DNA of 64,000 bases from Enterococcus moraviensis ATCC BAA-383 (GTDB taxonomy: Bacteria > Bacillota > Bacilli > Lactobacillales > Enterococcaceae): contig NZ_ASWB01000002.1 in NCBI RefSeq assembly GCF_000407445.1, positions 186,001 through 250,000 of the forward strand, given 5' to 3'. The notes below the pieces were generated by a model. The model was not told the DNA's origin. It was given only the letters and a program-made list of their open reading frames with translations, and ran no database searches. Below are positions 47,521 to 57,122 of the stretch, in pieces. Each line of letters opens with the position of its first letter. The first letter of the stretch is position 1. The position numbers were made by a program, and so were the translations under genes.

Positions 47521-47573
47521 AAAATAGATCCGGATACAGCAATAATAAAGTGCTGAGTCCGGATCTATTTTAT
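47521..47573. terminator. Bidirectional terminator phr / nrdG
   Basis: AAAATAGATCCGGA.CAGCA pairs with TGCTG.TCCGGATCTATTTT. Confidence 0.9.
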
Positions 47574-47611
47574 TGGGTATCAACGTTTGATTAGTATATC
47601 GAACAAGAAAG

Positions 47612-48214
47612 TTAAATCAACTTTCCTTTTTTTATTTGTTCATACGAAGTTTCAGCATCATGACATTTGTCCCAGATCACTGCTTGACCACAAGCCAATG
47701 ATTTTTTGACATCAAGAATTCTTTGATTACTGCTGCCTCTGAATTGAAGATTCAAGTTTCTTTTTGATAATTCAAAACGTCCATCCACTAAGATATCGAT
47801 TTTATTTAACAGTTCCAGTTTATCGTCAGATTCTAATAATAATTCCTCAAATGTATAACCTGACCATGACCAGATATCTTTTTTTGTACCAAACTCCTGA
47901 TGAACGCGATCCACAACAGTCAAGCATACTTCAGTATTTAAAAAGGGTTCTCCACCTAATAAGGTAAGCCCTTGAACATAATCATGAGACAAATCCTCGA
48001 TTATTTTATCTTCTAATTCTTTTGTAAATGGTTTGCCGTAGCGGAAATTTTGAACAGCCTGATTAAAACACCCTTCACAGGCAAATAAACAGCCACTGAC
48101 ATAAAGACTATTTCGTACGCCTTCACCATCCACAAAGTTAAATGCTTTATAGTCACCAACATAATTTTGGCTAAGATTTTCAGACAGCCATTCTTGTGGT
48201 TTAGGATTTCTCAT
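47612..48214 (-). CDS. nrdG: Anaerobic ribonucleotide reductase activating protein
   Basis: A 200-residue radical-SAM activase. The 4Fe-4S motif CX3CX2C is seen as 'CLFACEGCF' (Cys42, 46, 49), and 'GLTLLGGEPFLN' is the SAM-binding GGE motif. It generates the glycyl radical on NrdD. GAAAGGATG precedes the ATG. It is downstream of nrdD on the same strand, with a hairpin in the gap. Confidence 0.97.
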   Translation of the reverse strand: MRNPKPQEWLSENLSQNYVGDYKAFNFVDGEGVRNSLYVSGCLFACEGCFNQAVQNFRYGKPFTKELEDKIIEDLSHDYVQGLTLLGGEPFLNTEVCLTVVDRVHQEFGTKKDIWSWSGYTFEELLLESDDKLELLNKIDILVDGRFELSKRNLNLQFRGSSNQRILDVKKSLACGQAVIWDKCHDAETSYEQIKKGKLI

Positions 48215-48234
48215 TTTTAGTCATCCTTTCAAAT

Positions 48235-48275
48235 AAAACCGATACCCGCATGGTGCTGCACGGAGCATCGGTTTT
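48235..48275 (-). terminator. Hairpin between nrdD and nrdG
   Basis: On the minus strand AAAACCGAT pairs with ATCGGTTTT, with an inner GTGC/GCAC stem and a T-containing tail. It may attenuate or process the transcript so that nrdG is made in lower amount than nrdD. Confidence 0.65.
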
Positions 48276-48340
48276 AATGCTATTCAATTGATCATGCTTC
48301 CTTTTCTGTAAAAACGAATCTAGTCTAATTAAACAGGTTG

Positions 48341-50533
48341 CTATTTCATATGTTTCACTCGAGATGAGATTTCTTTATGACGTCCGTGAACCATTGGTCG
48401 AGCCTGTGGATTACCAAGATATCCACACGTTCTTTTGACTACATCACATGATTTTGGATCATGGTTGCCACATTGTGGACATTCAAATCCGCGTTCTGTA
48501 GGGTTGAAATCTCCTTCAAATCCGCACTCATAACAGTGGTCGATTGGTGTATTCGTACCTAGGTAACCAACGCGATCATAAGCATAGTCCCAAACTGACT
48601 CTAACGCTTTGGGATTTTGTTGTAAGACTGGATATTCACAATAATGGATGAAACCACCAGAACAATATTGTGGATAATCTTTCTCAAAATCTAGTTTCTC
48701 AAATGGTGTAGGATTTTTACGTACATCATAGTGGAAACTGTTTGTATAATATTCTTTATCTGTAATATTTTCCACTACACCAAATTTTTCAGTATCCAAA
48801 CGACAGAAGCGATCAGTTAAACTTTCACTTGGTGTTGAGTAAACACTAAAGTGATAGCCGTATTCATTGCCCCAGTCATCAGCGTGTGCTTTTAAATCTT
48901 TTAAAATAGCGATCGTAAATTCTTTTGCTTTAGGGTCCGTTTCCCAGTTTCCACCGTAAAAGGCTGAAGCCACTTCGTATAACCCAATATAACCTAGTGA
49001 AACAGTCGCACGTTTGTTTTTGAATAATTCATTGACAGATTCTTTTCTAGATAACCGTTTCCCAAAAGCACCATACATATAAAGAATTGGCGCATTTGCA
49101 GGCGTTGCTTCTTTACAACGTTCAACACGATAGACTAATGCATCTTTCATTGTCTCAAGGCGCTCAGCTAAAAGTATCCAGAATTTGTCCACATCACCAT
49201 GGGCTTCCATAGCGATTCTAGGAAGGTTTAAGGTAACAACGCCTAAATTCATGCGGCCTACATTGATTTCTTCACCATGTTCATTTTTCCAACCTTGTAA
49301 GAATGAACGACAGCCCATTGGAACTTTGAAGCTACCAGTCAAATCGACCAGTTTATCATAATTTAAAACATCAGGATACATCCGTTTTGTTGCACATTCT
49401 AGGGCAAGTTGTTTTACATCGTAGTTTGGATCAGTTTCATTTAAATTAACACCGCGTTTTAACGTAAAGATCAATTTAGGGAAGATTGCTGTCCGATGTT
49501 CACTACCTAAGCCATTGATTCGAATTTGTAAGATAGCTTTTTGAATTTCACGTTCAAACCAATTTAAGCCTAAACCAAATCCTAAAGACGTGAACGGTGT
49601 TTGACCATTTGAGGTGAACAATGTATTGATTTCATATTCTAAGCTTTGCATTGCATCATAAATATCTTTTTTTGTTTTGCTTTTAGCATAAGCTTCTTGG
49701 CGATCAGATCCGTCGATCCATTCTCTAGCATCAGCTAGATGTTTTTGATAGTTTAATTCAGCAAATGGTGCTAGTAATTCATCCACACGATCGGCTGAAC
49801 AACCTCCGTATTGACTAGAGGCTACGTTCGCTATAATTTGTGAGATTTGGGCAGTGGCTGTTTGAATTGATTTCGGCGCTTCAACTTCAGCATTCCCAAT
49901 TTTAAAGCCATTATTTAACATGCCTTTAAAGTCGATCAAACAGCAGTTTGTCATCGGTGTGTATGGATGATAATCTAAATCATGATAATGGATGTCTCCT
50001 TTTTGATGTGCATTGGCAACATGTGGAGGCAACATTTTAAGTCCAATCGACTTACCAACGATCCCAGCAGTCAAATCACGTTGTGTATTGAATACGTCAC
50101 TATCTTTGTTTGCATTTTCATTGACAACCGATTGGTCTTTATTGATTAATTTACTAATGGTAAAGTTGATATCAGTAGCTTTACTACGTTCAAAATCACG
50201 GCGAGTACGGTAATTTATATATTCTTCGGCCAACTCATATTCATTTTTTGCTAACAAAATATGCTCGACGATATTTTGGATTTCATAGATTTTTACATTT
50301 TCGGCGAAACGATCTAAAATTTCTTGATCGATTCTTTCAACGATTTCTTGAATTCGTTCATGGGCAAGTGGGTCCAAAGTTCCACGGATTTTTTGTTCAG
50401 CTTTGATCAAAGCGTCATAAATTTTTCGATCATCAAAATCAACTAGCCGTCCATCTCTTTTTACGATTTTAATCGTTTGTAAGGCTGTATCAGTAGAACT
50501 CACTTCATTATCAACTTGTTTAATCTCTATCAT
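48341..50533 (-). CDS. nrdD: Anaerobic ribonucleoside-triphosphate reductase
   Basis: A 730-residue class III reductase making dNTPs without oxygen. The N-terminal ATP-cone ('TIKIVKRDGRLVDFDDRKIY', about 20-39) senses ATP/dATP. 'CCLIDFKGML' and 'PMGCRSFL' carry active-site Cys residues, a zinc site lies at 'CYECGFEG' and 'CPQCGNH', and the glycyl radical site is 'RTCGYL' with Gly704. GAGGAGATGGG precedes the ATG. Two NrdR boxes lie upstream. Confidence 0.98.
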   Translation of the reverse strand: MIEIKQVDNEVSSTDTALQTIKIVKRDGRLVDFDDRKIYDALIKAEQKIRGTLDPLAHERIQEIVERIDQEILDRFAENVKIYEIQNIVEHILLAKNEYELAEEYINYRTRRDFERSKATDINFTISKLINKDQSVVNENANKDSDVFNTQRDLTAGIVGKSIGLKMLPPHVANAHQKGDIHYHDLDYHPYTPMTNCCLIDFKGMLNNGFKIGNAEVEAPKSIQTATAQISQIIANVASSQYGGCSADRVDELLAPFAELNYQKHLADAREWIDGSDRQEAYAKSKTKKDIYDAMQSLEYEINTLFTSNGQTPFTSLGFGLGLNWFEREIQKAILQIRINGLGSEHRTAIFPKLIFTLKRGVNLNETDPNYDVKQLALECATKRMYPDVLNYDKLVDLTGSFKVPMGCRSFLQGWKNEHGEEINVGRMNLGVVTLNLPRIAMEAHGDVDKFWILLAERLETMKDALVYRVERCKEATPANAPILYMYGAFGKRLSRKESVNELFKNKRATVSLGYIGLYEVASAFYGGNWETDPKAKEFTIAILKDLKAHADDWGNEYGYHFSVYSTPSESLTDRFCRLDTEKFGVVENITDKEYYTNSFHYDVRKNPTPFEKLDFEKDYPQYCSGGFIHYCEYPVLQQNPKALESVWDYAYDRVGYLGTNTPIDHCYECGFEGDFNPTERGFECPQCGNHDPKSCDVVKRTCGYLGNPQARPMVHGRHKEISSRVKHMK

Positions 50534-50595
50534 TTTCTACCCATCTCCTCATAGATTTTATCCTTACTTATCATAAATCAATTTCAGCAATCTTT

Positions 50596-50611
50596 CAACT
50601 ATATATAGTGT
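50596..50611 (-). promoter_or_regulatory. NrdR box 1
   Basis: On the plus strand CAACTATATATAGTGT, matching the NrdR consensus palindrome (acaCwATATawTGtgt-like). It is 63 bases before nrdD. Confidence 0.8.
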
Positions 50612-50637
50612 GAAATTTAATTTTTTATCCTTTGAAT

Positions 50638-50653
50638 CAACTATATGTAGTGT
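50638..50653 (-). promoter_or_regulatory. NrdR box 2
   Basis: CAACTATATGTAGTGT on the plus strand, starting 42 bases from box 1, or four helical turns, so both lie on one face of the DNA. Confidence 0.8.
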
Positions 50654-50843
50654 TTATGAGAAATGAAAAAAGGGTGAAAACAACTAGCTAAAAGATTTGT
50701 GGAAATTGTCACAACATTCTTTGTTAGAAAAATAAATGATTGATAAAAATTTTTTTATTATTACTTAATTGTAAGAGGAAACGATGTTAAGTTGTCCAAA
50801 ATATTGGTAGAATAAGGATAATGAATAAACTGGAGCGAAATAT

Positions 50844-51611
50844 ATGAAAAAAATTTTAGAAGTAAATCATTTAAGTAAATCATATGGCTATCGAAACAAT
50901 AAAGTACAAGTATTGAATAATATTTCTTTTTCTGTAGATCAAGGTGAATTTATAGGAATAATGGGACCAAGTGGTGCAGGTAAATCGACACTATTAAGTA
51001 CGATTTCAACGATTGCTTTACCAACTACTGGAACAGTCCAAATAGATGGACAAGATATTTTGAAAATGAGAAACAATCAAATCAGTGATTTTCGCCGCAA
51101 AGAATTAGGATTTATTTTTCAAGATTTTAACTTAATGGACACACTGACTGTAAGAGATAATATCTTGTTGCCGTTGGCGGTTGATCGAATACCATTAGAA
51201 AATATGGAGCAACGCTTGTCCCACGTTACAAATGTCTTAGGGATCAATCAATTATTGAATGATTATCCTAATGCAATCTCAGTTGGGCAAAAGCAACGAG
51301 TGGCGGCTGCTCGTGCCTTGATTACTAAACCAAAAATCATCTTTGCCGATGAACCTACAGGAGCTTTGGATTCTAAGTCTGCCGCTGAATTGCTGCAGTA
51401 TATGACAAACATGAATTTGCAAGACGATGCGACAATCATGATGGTGACACATGATCCTTATACAGCAAGTTATTGTAATCGTATTTTGTTCATAAAAGAT
51501 GGGGTGATTTTTTCAGAAGTTGTTCGCCAAGGTTCTAGAAAAGAATTCTTTAATCGCGTGATCGATATGCAAGCAACCATTGGTGGAGGTGGTCGAGCGA
51601 ATGATTTTTAA
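50844..51611 (+). CDS. BceA-type ABC transporter ATP-binding protein
   Basis: A 255-residue ATPase of the peptide-antibiotic (BceA/SalX) type: Walker A 'GPSGAGKSTLLSTI' (about 44-57), Q-loop 'FIFQDFNLMDTLTV', signature 'SVGQKQRVAAARAL' and Walker B 'IIFADEPTGALDS'. The signature has V in place of the usual G of SGGQ. With the permease encoded next it forms a BceAB-type complex that senses or removes peptides such as bacitracin. I recall the same place, between nrd and dlt, held by the E. faecalis sensor transporter SapAB; no histidine kinase is adjacent here. Confidence 0.92.
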   Translation: MKKILEVNHLSKSYGYRNNKVQVLNNISFSVDQGEFIGIMGPSGAGKSTLLSTISTIALPTTGTVQIDGQDILKMRNNQISDFRRKELGFIFQDFNLMDTLTVRDNILLPLAVDRIPLENMEQRLSHVTNVLGINQLLNDYPNAISVGQKQRVAAARALITKPKIIFADEPTGALDSKSAAELLQYMTNMNLQDDATIMMVTHDPYTASYCNRILFIKDGVIFSEVVRQGSRKEFFNRVIDMQATIGGGGRANDF

Positions 51612-53688
51612 TTTGTCTTGGAAAAATTTCAAGGGCCAATTTCTTAATTACTTAGTTTATTTTGTAAGTATGACGTTTGCAGTAGTTGTGTATTATTGTT
51701 TTAGCGCGATTACATACAACAGAACATTAGCCAATCGAGTTGGACAAGAGGTTCACATCAATGGTGCGATGAACTTAGGCGGAATTTTAGTAGTGGTCAT
51801 GATTTTAGGGTTTATGCTTTCTGCGAATCATTTCTTCTTATTAAAAAGAGGGAAAGAAATAGGCTTATATCATTTGATTGGGATGCGGAAAGGGCAAATA
51901 TCTTTTCTTTTTTTTGTGGAAACACTCATTTTAGGGGCAGTATCTTTAGTTACCGGAATATTTTTAGGGGTTATCTTCTCTAAATTATTTTCGATGATTT
52001 TGGCAAAGGCGATGTTTTTACAAGTAGAGAGTCTGTTTTTTGTTTCGATTCCATCGATGATCCAAACGGGTTTAGTCTTTGTTTTCATGTTAATAATGGT
52101 TTCCCTTCGAAGTACATGGTTGATTTATCGGTACCAAGTAACCAATTTGCTTAAAACAGTGGAAAAAAATGCAGTGAGCTCAAATAATTTATCTGTAGTT
52201 AAAATATGCTTAGGTGTTATCGGTGTTGTTTTTATTTGTATAGGTTATTTTTTATCATACAATGTCATTCGTTTTGGGACTGCTTTGACTCATACAAGGT
52301 TGGGTTTTGCAGGGTTTTTAGTCGCTCCTTTGGTGTTTATGTTTATTTGTATAGTAGGAACTTATTTGTTTTTTAAATACACCATGTCGTTGATTGCTTA
52401 TTTGTTTGGAAAAAACAAACAAAATTATTATCGAAATATGAATATGCTTGCACTAGGAAATACCAAATTGCATATCAAAAGGGGCGGAAATACATTATCT
52501 GCAGTCACTATTTTTATCGCAATTGCACTAGGGATGATTGGTGGTGCTGCTTCTATCTATACTATAGGAATGAATTCAGTGAATGTAACAACACCAACTG
52601 ATTTTATTGTTGTTGAAGACAATTTTAAGGAAATTGAAAAAATAATTAAAAAGGAACCGGATACAAAGATCGAAAGACTGGTTAAATTGAATTATAAGTT
52701 GACTGGCAGTCAATTTCATCTTAAAATTGGACAAGATGAACAAGAAAATACAATAGGTCCTATTAATATATTAGGATTATCTAATTATCGAGAATATCAA
52801 AAACTAAATCCTTATTTAAAAAATATCGAATTGAAAGAAAAGCAAGATATTGTTGTTTTTGATAGTATCCAAAATATGTTAGGTGGATTTGTTCATTTTG
52901 ATTCTAATTTTACATTGCCTGATGGAATCGAGCTTGATAAAGTTGAAATACGTCCTGATTATTTAGGTCAAGATTTGATGCGGTACACGTTTCCTACTAT
53001 TGTTGTGTCGGATGAACAGTATGATGAAATCAATTCAGGGATTTCTTATACATTAATGGCTTTTGATGTTAAGTCTAAAGATGAAGAAGCTTTGTCTGAT
53101 AAAATAACTGAAATGGTCAAACCAGAGTGGGAAAAACCTGTGTATTATAAATATCAGTGGGTTGATAATCAGTTAGAAGGCTATGTCTCAAAAACGAGCC
53201 GACAACCCGAGAAAAAAGAACTGGCAGAGATTTCTGAAAAAGACGAACAAGAATATTGGCAGTTAAACTACACAAATCGCTTCTCGGAGTTAAGATATCA
53301 GAGAAGAGTAATGGGATTATTTATTTATGTCGCAATGTTTTTAGGAATATTAGCATTGATTATTACAGGCAGTATCTTAATGCTTCAACAATTTTCAGAA
53401 GCAGAACGGGAAAAGGATAGCTATAATCTCTTGAAAAAAATTGGTATTCCTGATAAGGAAATCACCAAACTCGTTTATCAACAGAATAGTATTATTTTCT
53501 TTCCACCAATGATTATTGGTGTTTTACATGCGTCGTTTGCGATTTATGTTTTTAGTAAATATATCTCAAGTTCTGGTTATTGGTTAGCGTATCTTTCTTG
53601 TGGTATGTTGATTATTATTTATTTAGCATACTATTTCTTGACATCAGCGATTTATTCGCGAATCATCCATGAGAAAGACCGGAAATAG
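51601..53688 (+). CDS. BceB-type ABC transporter permease (FtsX-like)
   Basis: A 695-residue membrane protein with about ten helices and a large extracellular domain between helices 7 and 8 (about 335-555), the hallmark of BceB permeases. 'VGQEVHINGAMNLGGILVVV' lies in the first FtsX-like core; 'LYHLIGMRKGQISFLFFVET' is the conserved coupling region. I chose ATG 51601, preceded by GGAGGTGG inside the ATPase gene, which it overlaps by 11 bases. Such permeases sense antimicrobial peptides with a BceS-type kinase encoded elsewhere. The dlt operon follows. Confidence 0.9.
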   Translation: MIFNLSWKNFKGQFLNYLVYFVSMTFAVVVYYCFSAITYNRTLANRVGQEVHINGAMNLGGILVVVMILGFMLSANHFFLLKRGKEIGLYHLIGMRKGQISFLFFVETLILGAVSLVTGIFLGVIFSKLFSMILAKAMFLQVESLFFVSIPSMIQTGLVFVFMLIMVSLRSTWLIYRYQVTNLLKTVEKNAVSSNNLSVVKICLGVIGVVFICIGYFLSYNVIRFGTALTHTRLGFAGFLVAPLVFMFICIVGTYLFFKYTMSLIAYLFGKNKQNYYRNMNMLALGNTKLHIKRGGNTLSAVTIFIAIALGMIGGAASIYTIGMNSVNVTTPTDFIVVEDNFKEIEKIIKKEPDTKIERLVKLNYKLTGSQFHLKIGQDEQENTIGPINILGLSNYREYQKLNPYLKNIELKEKQDIVVFDSIQNMLGGFVHFDSNFTLPDGIELDKVEIRPDYLGQDLMRYTFPTIVVSDEQYDEINSGISYTLMAFDVKSKDEEALSDKITEMVKPEWEKPVYYKYQWVDNQLEGYVSKTSRQPEKKELAEISEKDEQEYWQLNYTNRFSELRYQRRVMGLFIYVAMFLGILALIITGSILMLQQFSEAEREKDSYNLLKKIGIPDKEITKLVYQQNSIIFFPPMIIGVLHASFAIYVFSKYISSSGYWLAYLSCGMLIIIYLAYYFLTSAIYSRIIHEKDRK

Positions 53689-53773
53689 ATTAATTTTTTT
53701 TTAAGTGAGCCAACACATCTTTTACCAGAAAAATAAGTAGAAAAAATAAAATTTCTTGTATTTTCTTTTATAT

Positions 53774-53820
53774 AGAGAGGGTGGAACAATAGGTTTGATT
53801 TTTGTCCCACGCTCTTTTTT
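53774..53820 (+). terminator. Terminator between the ABC transporter and dlt
   Basis: AGAG.GTGGAACA pairs with TGTCCCACGCTCT, followed by TTTTTT. Confidence 0.8.
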
Positions 53821-53951
53821 ATGCAAAAGTGACAAAACTGTTAGTAGAAAAAAGAGATTTATTCGTGAATTACGTTTCTTTTCTTGAAGGTTTTGATTAC
53901 AATAACAGTACAAAAATGTGGCTAGATGTATTTTGGGAGGCATGAACTAAG

Positions 53952-54101
53952 ATGAAACAATTTCTTGATAACCCTAATGTACAATATTGGGGAAGATTTA
54001 TTGGAAAAACGATATTTTATTTTGGCATATTGTTAATGCTGATTTATTTGTATCATTATAAAAATATTGATGGTGGCTCATTTATCTATAATGAGTTTTA
54101 G
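53952..54101 (+). CDS. dltX: Teichoic acid D-Ala incorporation-associated protein DltX
   Basis: A 49-residue membrane protein: 'QFLDNPNVQYWGRFIGKTIF' leads into one helix ('YFGILLMLIYLYHY') and the C-terminus ends 'FIYNEF', the conserved DltX tail. It is needed for D-alanylation and probably hands D-Ala across the membrane with DltB and DltD. GGGAGG lies 11 bases before the ATG. It is short enough to be missed by automatic calling; it lies 14 bases before dltA. Confidence 0.93.
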   Translation: MKQFLDNPNVQYWGRFIGKTIFYFGILLMLIYLYHYKNIDGGSFIYNEF

Positions 54102-54115
54102 GGAGGGAATACTTC

Positions 54116-55633
54116 ATGACGATTTTAACTATTATTGATGCAATCGATCGTTGGGGGATGAAGGAGCCAGACCGGCCCGTTTATATTGAAAACAATCGAA
54201 CATATACTTATGGAGAATTAAAGAGAGACTCTGATGCAATTGCTGCATACTTACACAAAAACATAGAACAGAGTCGTCCAGTTGTTGTTTATGGAGAATT
54301 AGAATTTGAAATGCTAGCGTGTTTTTTAGGTGCTTCAAAAGCAGGACATGCGTATATACCAATCGAAGCACACACGCCTCAAGAAAGAGTCGAGATGATC
54401 TTAGAGGTGGCTGATCCTGCAGTCATTTTTGCAGTGAAAGAATGGCCGAAAATGAAAACAACAGCTACAATCGTTTCACTTGAAGAAATGGCGGAGATTT
54501 GTAAAACATCGTCTACATTAGAGACACCCTTAAAACCAGTTATTGGTTCACAGACCTATTATATTATTTTTACGTCGGGCACAACTGGGGTACCAAAAGG
54601 GGTTCAAATCAGTCATGACAACCTTTTAAGCTTTGTGAATTGGGAATTGACAGATTTTGGAGTTACTGAAGGCATGCGCTTTTTATCGCAGGCGCCGTAC
54701 TCGTTTGACTTATCAGTGATGGATGTTTATCCAGCGTTAGCTTCAGGCGGTTCGTTGACGCCAATGCGCAAAGAGGTCATTAATGACTTTAAGCAACTGT
54801 TTACTGTATTACCAAATCTAGAAATAGAAGTTTGGGTTTCAACACCGTCATTTATGGATATTTGCTTGATGGAGCCTACATTTGATGGAGAACATGTTGA
54901 AAGTTTAAAGATTTTTCTGTTTTGTGGAGAAGAATTGCCTAAAGCCACGGCGCAGAAATTACTTGAGCGTTTCCCTAAAGCACATATTTTTAATACGTAT
55001 GGCCCAACTGAAGCCACTGTAGCTGTTTCTGGCGTGGAAATTACACAAGAAATTTTAGATGGATATGATCGTGTACCAATTGGTCAAGTTAAAAAAGATA
55101 CGAATATTTACATTATGAATGATGAGCAAGAAGTTCCAGCAGGAGAAGTCGGTGAAATCGTGATCGCAGGACCGAGTGTTTCCAAAGGATATTTGCATAA
55201 TCCAGAAAAAACAGCGGAAGCCTTTTTTGAATACAAGGGTCAACCAGCTTATCGTACAGGAGATGCTGGAAAACTAAAAGAGGGTATGTTGGTTTATGAC
55301 GGACGAATCGATTTTCAGGTAAAACTTCATGGTTATAGAATCGAACTTGAAGATATAGATCATCATTTAGCGGGGGTTTCTTATGTAAAACAAGCAGCCG
55401 TCGTACCAAAATATCAGCAGCATAAAGTGCAACAATTAGTCGCCTTTGTTGTAGCTAATCCTCATGAGTTTGAAAAAGAATTCAAGTTGACCAAAGCGAT
55501 CAAAGAAGAACTCAGCGCAACGGTGATGGATTACATGATTCCACAAAAATTCATTTATGTTGAACAATTGCCATTGACTGCTAATGGAAAGATTGACCGT
55601 AAAGGGTTGATGAATGAGGTGAACCCAACATGA
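54116..55633 (+). CDS. dltA: D-alanine--D-alanyl carrier protein ligase
   Basis: A 505-residue adenylation enzyme that activates D-Ala with ATP and loads it on DltC. 'YIIFTSGTTGVPKGVQISHD' is the P-loop (about 143-162), 'NTYGPTEATVAVSG' and 'YRTGDAGKLKEG' follow, and the C-terminal 'TANGKIDRKGL' carries the catalytic Lys. AGGGAGGG precedes the ATG. It overlaps dltB by four bases (ATGA). Confidence 0.97.
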   Translation: MTILTIIDAIDRWGMKEPDRPVYIENNRTYTYGELKRDSDAIAAYLHKNIEQSRPVVVYGELEFEMLACFLGASKAGHAYIPIEAHTPQERVEMILEVADPAVIFAVKEWPKMKTTATIVSLEEMAEICKTSSTLETPLKPVIGSQTYYIIFTSGTTGVPKGVQISHDNLLSFVNWELTDFGVTEGMRFLSQAPYSFDLSVMDVYPALASGGSLTPMRKEVINDFKQLFTVLPNLEIEVWVSTPSFMDICLMEPTFDGEHVESLKIFLFCGEELPKATAQKLLERFPKAHIFNTYGPTEATVAVSGVEITQEILDGYDRVPIGQVKKDTNIYIMNDEQEVPAGEVGEIVIAGPSVSKGYLHNPEKTAEAFFEYKGQPAYRTGDAGKLKEGMLVYDGRIDFQVKLHGYRIELEDIDHHLAGVSYVKQAAVVPKYQQHKVQQLVAFVVANPHEFEKEFKLTKAIKEELSATVMDYMIPQKFIYVEQLPLTANGKIDRKGLMNEVNPT

Positions 55634-56835
55634 TCGATTTTCCACATATGATTCCATATGCGAATCCGATTTATTTTATTTACTTACTACTTGCACTTTT
55701 ACCAATGATTCTTACGTTGTTGATTAAAGGGAAACGTTGGGCTTGGTACCAAGTCTTAGTAACAGTGTTATTCTTGTACATGAGTTTTGGCGGTGAAGAT
55801 TGGAAACAAGGAATAGCACTTATTGTGTACGTTGTTTGGCAGACGATCTTAGTCTGGTTTTATTTCCATTATCGTCAAAAGAAAAATACAAGTTCGGTCT
55901 TTTATTTAGCTGTCTTTTTGGCTATTTTACCTCTAGTCTTAGTTAAAGTGGTTCCGTTTGTTTCAGGACATGCTTCATTACTAGGCTTCCTAGGAATATC
56001 GTATTTGACGTTTAAGTCTGTGCAAATCATCATGGAAATGCGCGATGGTTCGATTAAGGAATATAACATTTTTCGCTATGTTCAATTTCTATTATTCTTT
56101 CCAACCATTTCCTCAGGACCAATTGATCGTTATCGCCGTTTTGAAAAAGATGTTGCGACTCCGCCAACTCCTGAAAAGTATATTGATTTTTTAGGGAAAG
56201 GAATTCATAACTTTTTCTTGGGCTTCTTATATAAATTTATTATTGGGTATTATTTTGGTCAAGTGTTGATGCCAGTTGTAAGCAAGTTAGCCTTGAAAAC
56301 AGGGGGCTTTTCTTGGGAACTCGTTGCCTATATGTATATTTATAGTATGTACTTATTCTTTGATTTTGCAGGTTACAGTTTGTTTGCTGTTGGGACGAGC
56401 TATTTGATGGGCTATGAAACACCAGTCAACTTCAATAAGCCGTTTTTGAGCTGGAATATCAAAGAGTTTTGGAATCGTTGGCATATGACCTTATCATTTT
56501 GGTTCCGTGATTACGTCTATATGCGTTTGATGTTTACCTTGATTAAGAAAAAAGTGTTTAAAAGTAGAATCGTGGCTTCAAATGTGGGCTACTTTGCTTT
56601 ATTCTTATTGATGGGCGTTTGGCATGGCCTTACCTGGTATTATCTAGCCTATGGCGTGTATCACGCCGCGTTGATTTGTTTGACGGATGCTTGGTTGAGA
56701 TTTAAGAAAAAACATAAAGAGCAGATTCCATCCAATAAATTTACACATGCGTTTGCGATTTTCTTAACATTTAATGCAGTTTGCTTTAGTTTCTTGATTT
56801 TTTCAGGATTTTTAGATACATTATTCTTTAAATAA
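55630..56835 (+). CDS. dltB: D-alanyl-lipoteichoic acid biosynthesis protein DltB
   Basis: A 401-residue MBOAT-family membrane acyltransferase with about eleven helices. 'FFPTISSGPIDRYRRFEKD' and 'NFNKPFLSWNIKEFWNRWHM' are the MBOAT/DltB motifs; the catalytic His lies in 'GVWHGLTWYYLAYG'. It passes D-Ala from DltC to the outer face. Overlaps dltA by four bases. Confidence 0.97.
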   Translation: MIDFPHMIPYANPIYFIYLLLALLPMILTLLIKGKRWAWYQVLVTVLFLYMSFGGEDWKQGIALIVYVVWQTILVWFYFHYRQKKNTSSVFYLAVFLAILPLVLVKVVPFVSGHASLLGFLGISYLTFKSVQIIMEMRDGSIKEYNIFRYVQFLLFFPTISSGPIDRYRRFEKDVATPPTPEKYIDFLGKGIHNFFLGFLYKFIIGYYFGQVLMPVVSKLALKTGGFSWELVAYMYIYSMYLFFDFAGYSLFAVGTSYLMGYETPVNFNKPFLSWNIKEFWNRWHMTLSFWFRDYVYMRLMFTLIKKKVFKSRIVASNVGYFALFLLMGVWHGLTWYYLAYGVYHAALICLTDAWLRFKKKHKEQIPSNKFTHAFAIFLTFNAVCFSFLIFSGFLDTLFFK

Positions 56836-56885
56836 AAACAAAAATAAACCACAGTTGAAGACTGTACAATAGAGGAGAACTAGAC

Positions 56886-57122
56886 ATGAATTTAGAAGAA
56901 ACAGTTTTAGATATTTTAGAAGAAATTTCCGGAACAGACGAAGTGAAAGAAAATAGAGATGTCGATTTATTTGAAGAAGGCTTGATGGATTCATTAGCAA
57001 CAGTTCAATTGTTAGTTGAAATCGATGGGCAATTAGGAGTACAAGTGCCAGTTTCAGAATTCGACCGCGATTTATGGAACACACCAAATAAAGTTATTGA
57101 ACAAGTGAAAGCATTACAATAA
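56886..57122 (+). CDS. dltC: D-alanyl carrier protein
   Basis: A 78-residue acyl-carrier-type protein. Ser36 in 'GLMDSLATVQL' takes the phosphopantetheine arm. It carries D-Ala from DltA to DltB. AGAGGAG precedes the ATG; its stop overlaps the dltD start by one base (TAATG). Confidence 0.97.
   Translation: MNLEETVLDILEEISGTDEVKENRDVDLFEEGLMDSLATVQLLVEIDGQLGVQVPVSEFDRDLWNTPNKVIEQVKALQ

Larger units (their letters stand above)
50534..50843. other. Divergent region nrdD / ABC transporter
   Basis: 310 bases with the two NrdR boxes on the nrdD side. On the transporter side I see no strong promoter and no two-component operator I could name. Confidence 0.5.

Noticed and set aside
53942-53950. Two-codon ORF (ATG AAC TAA) before dltX as a regulatory leader peptide
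   Set aside because: It sits one base from the ribosome site, too close for initiation; chance is likelier.
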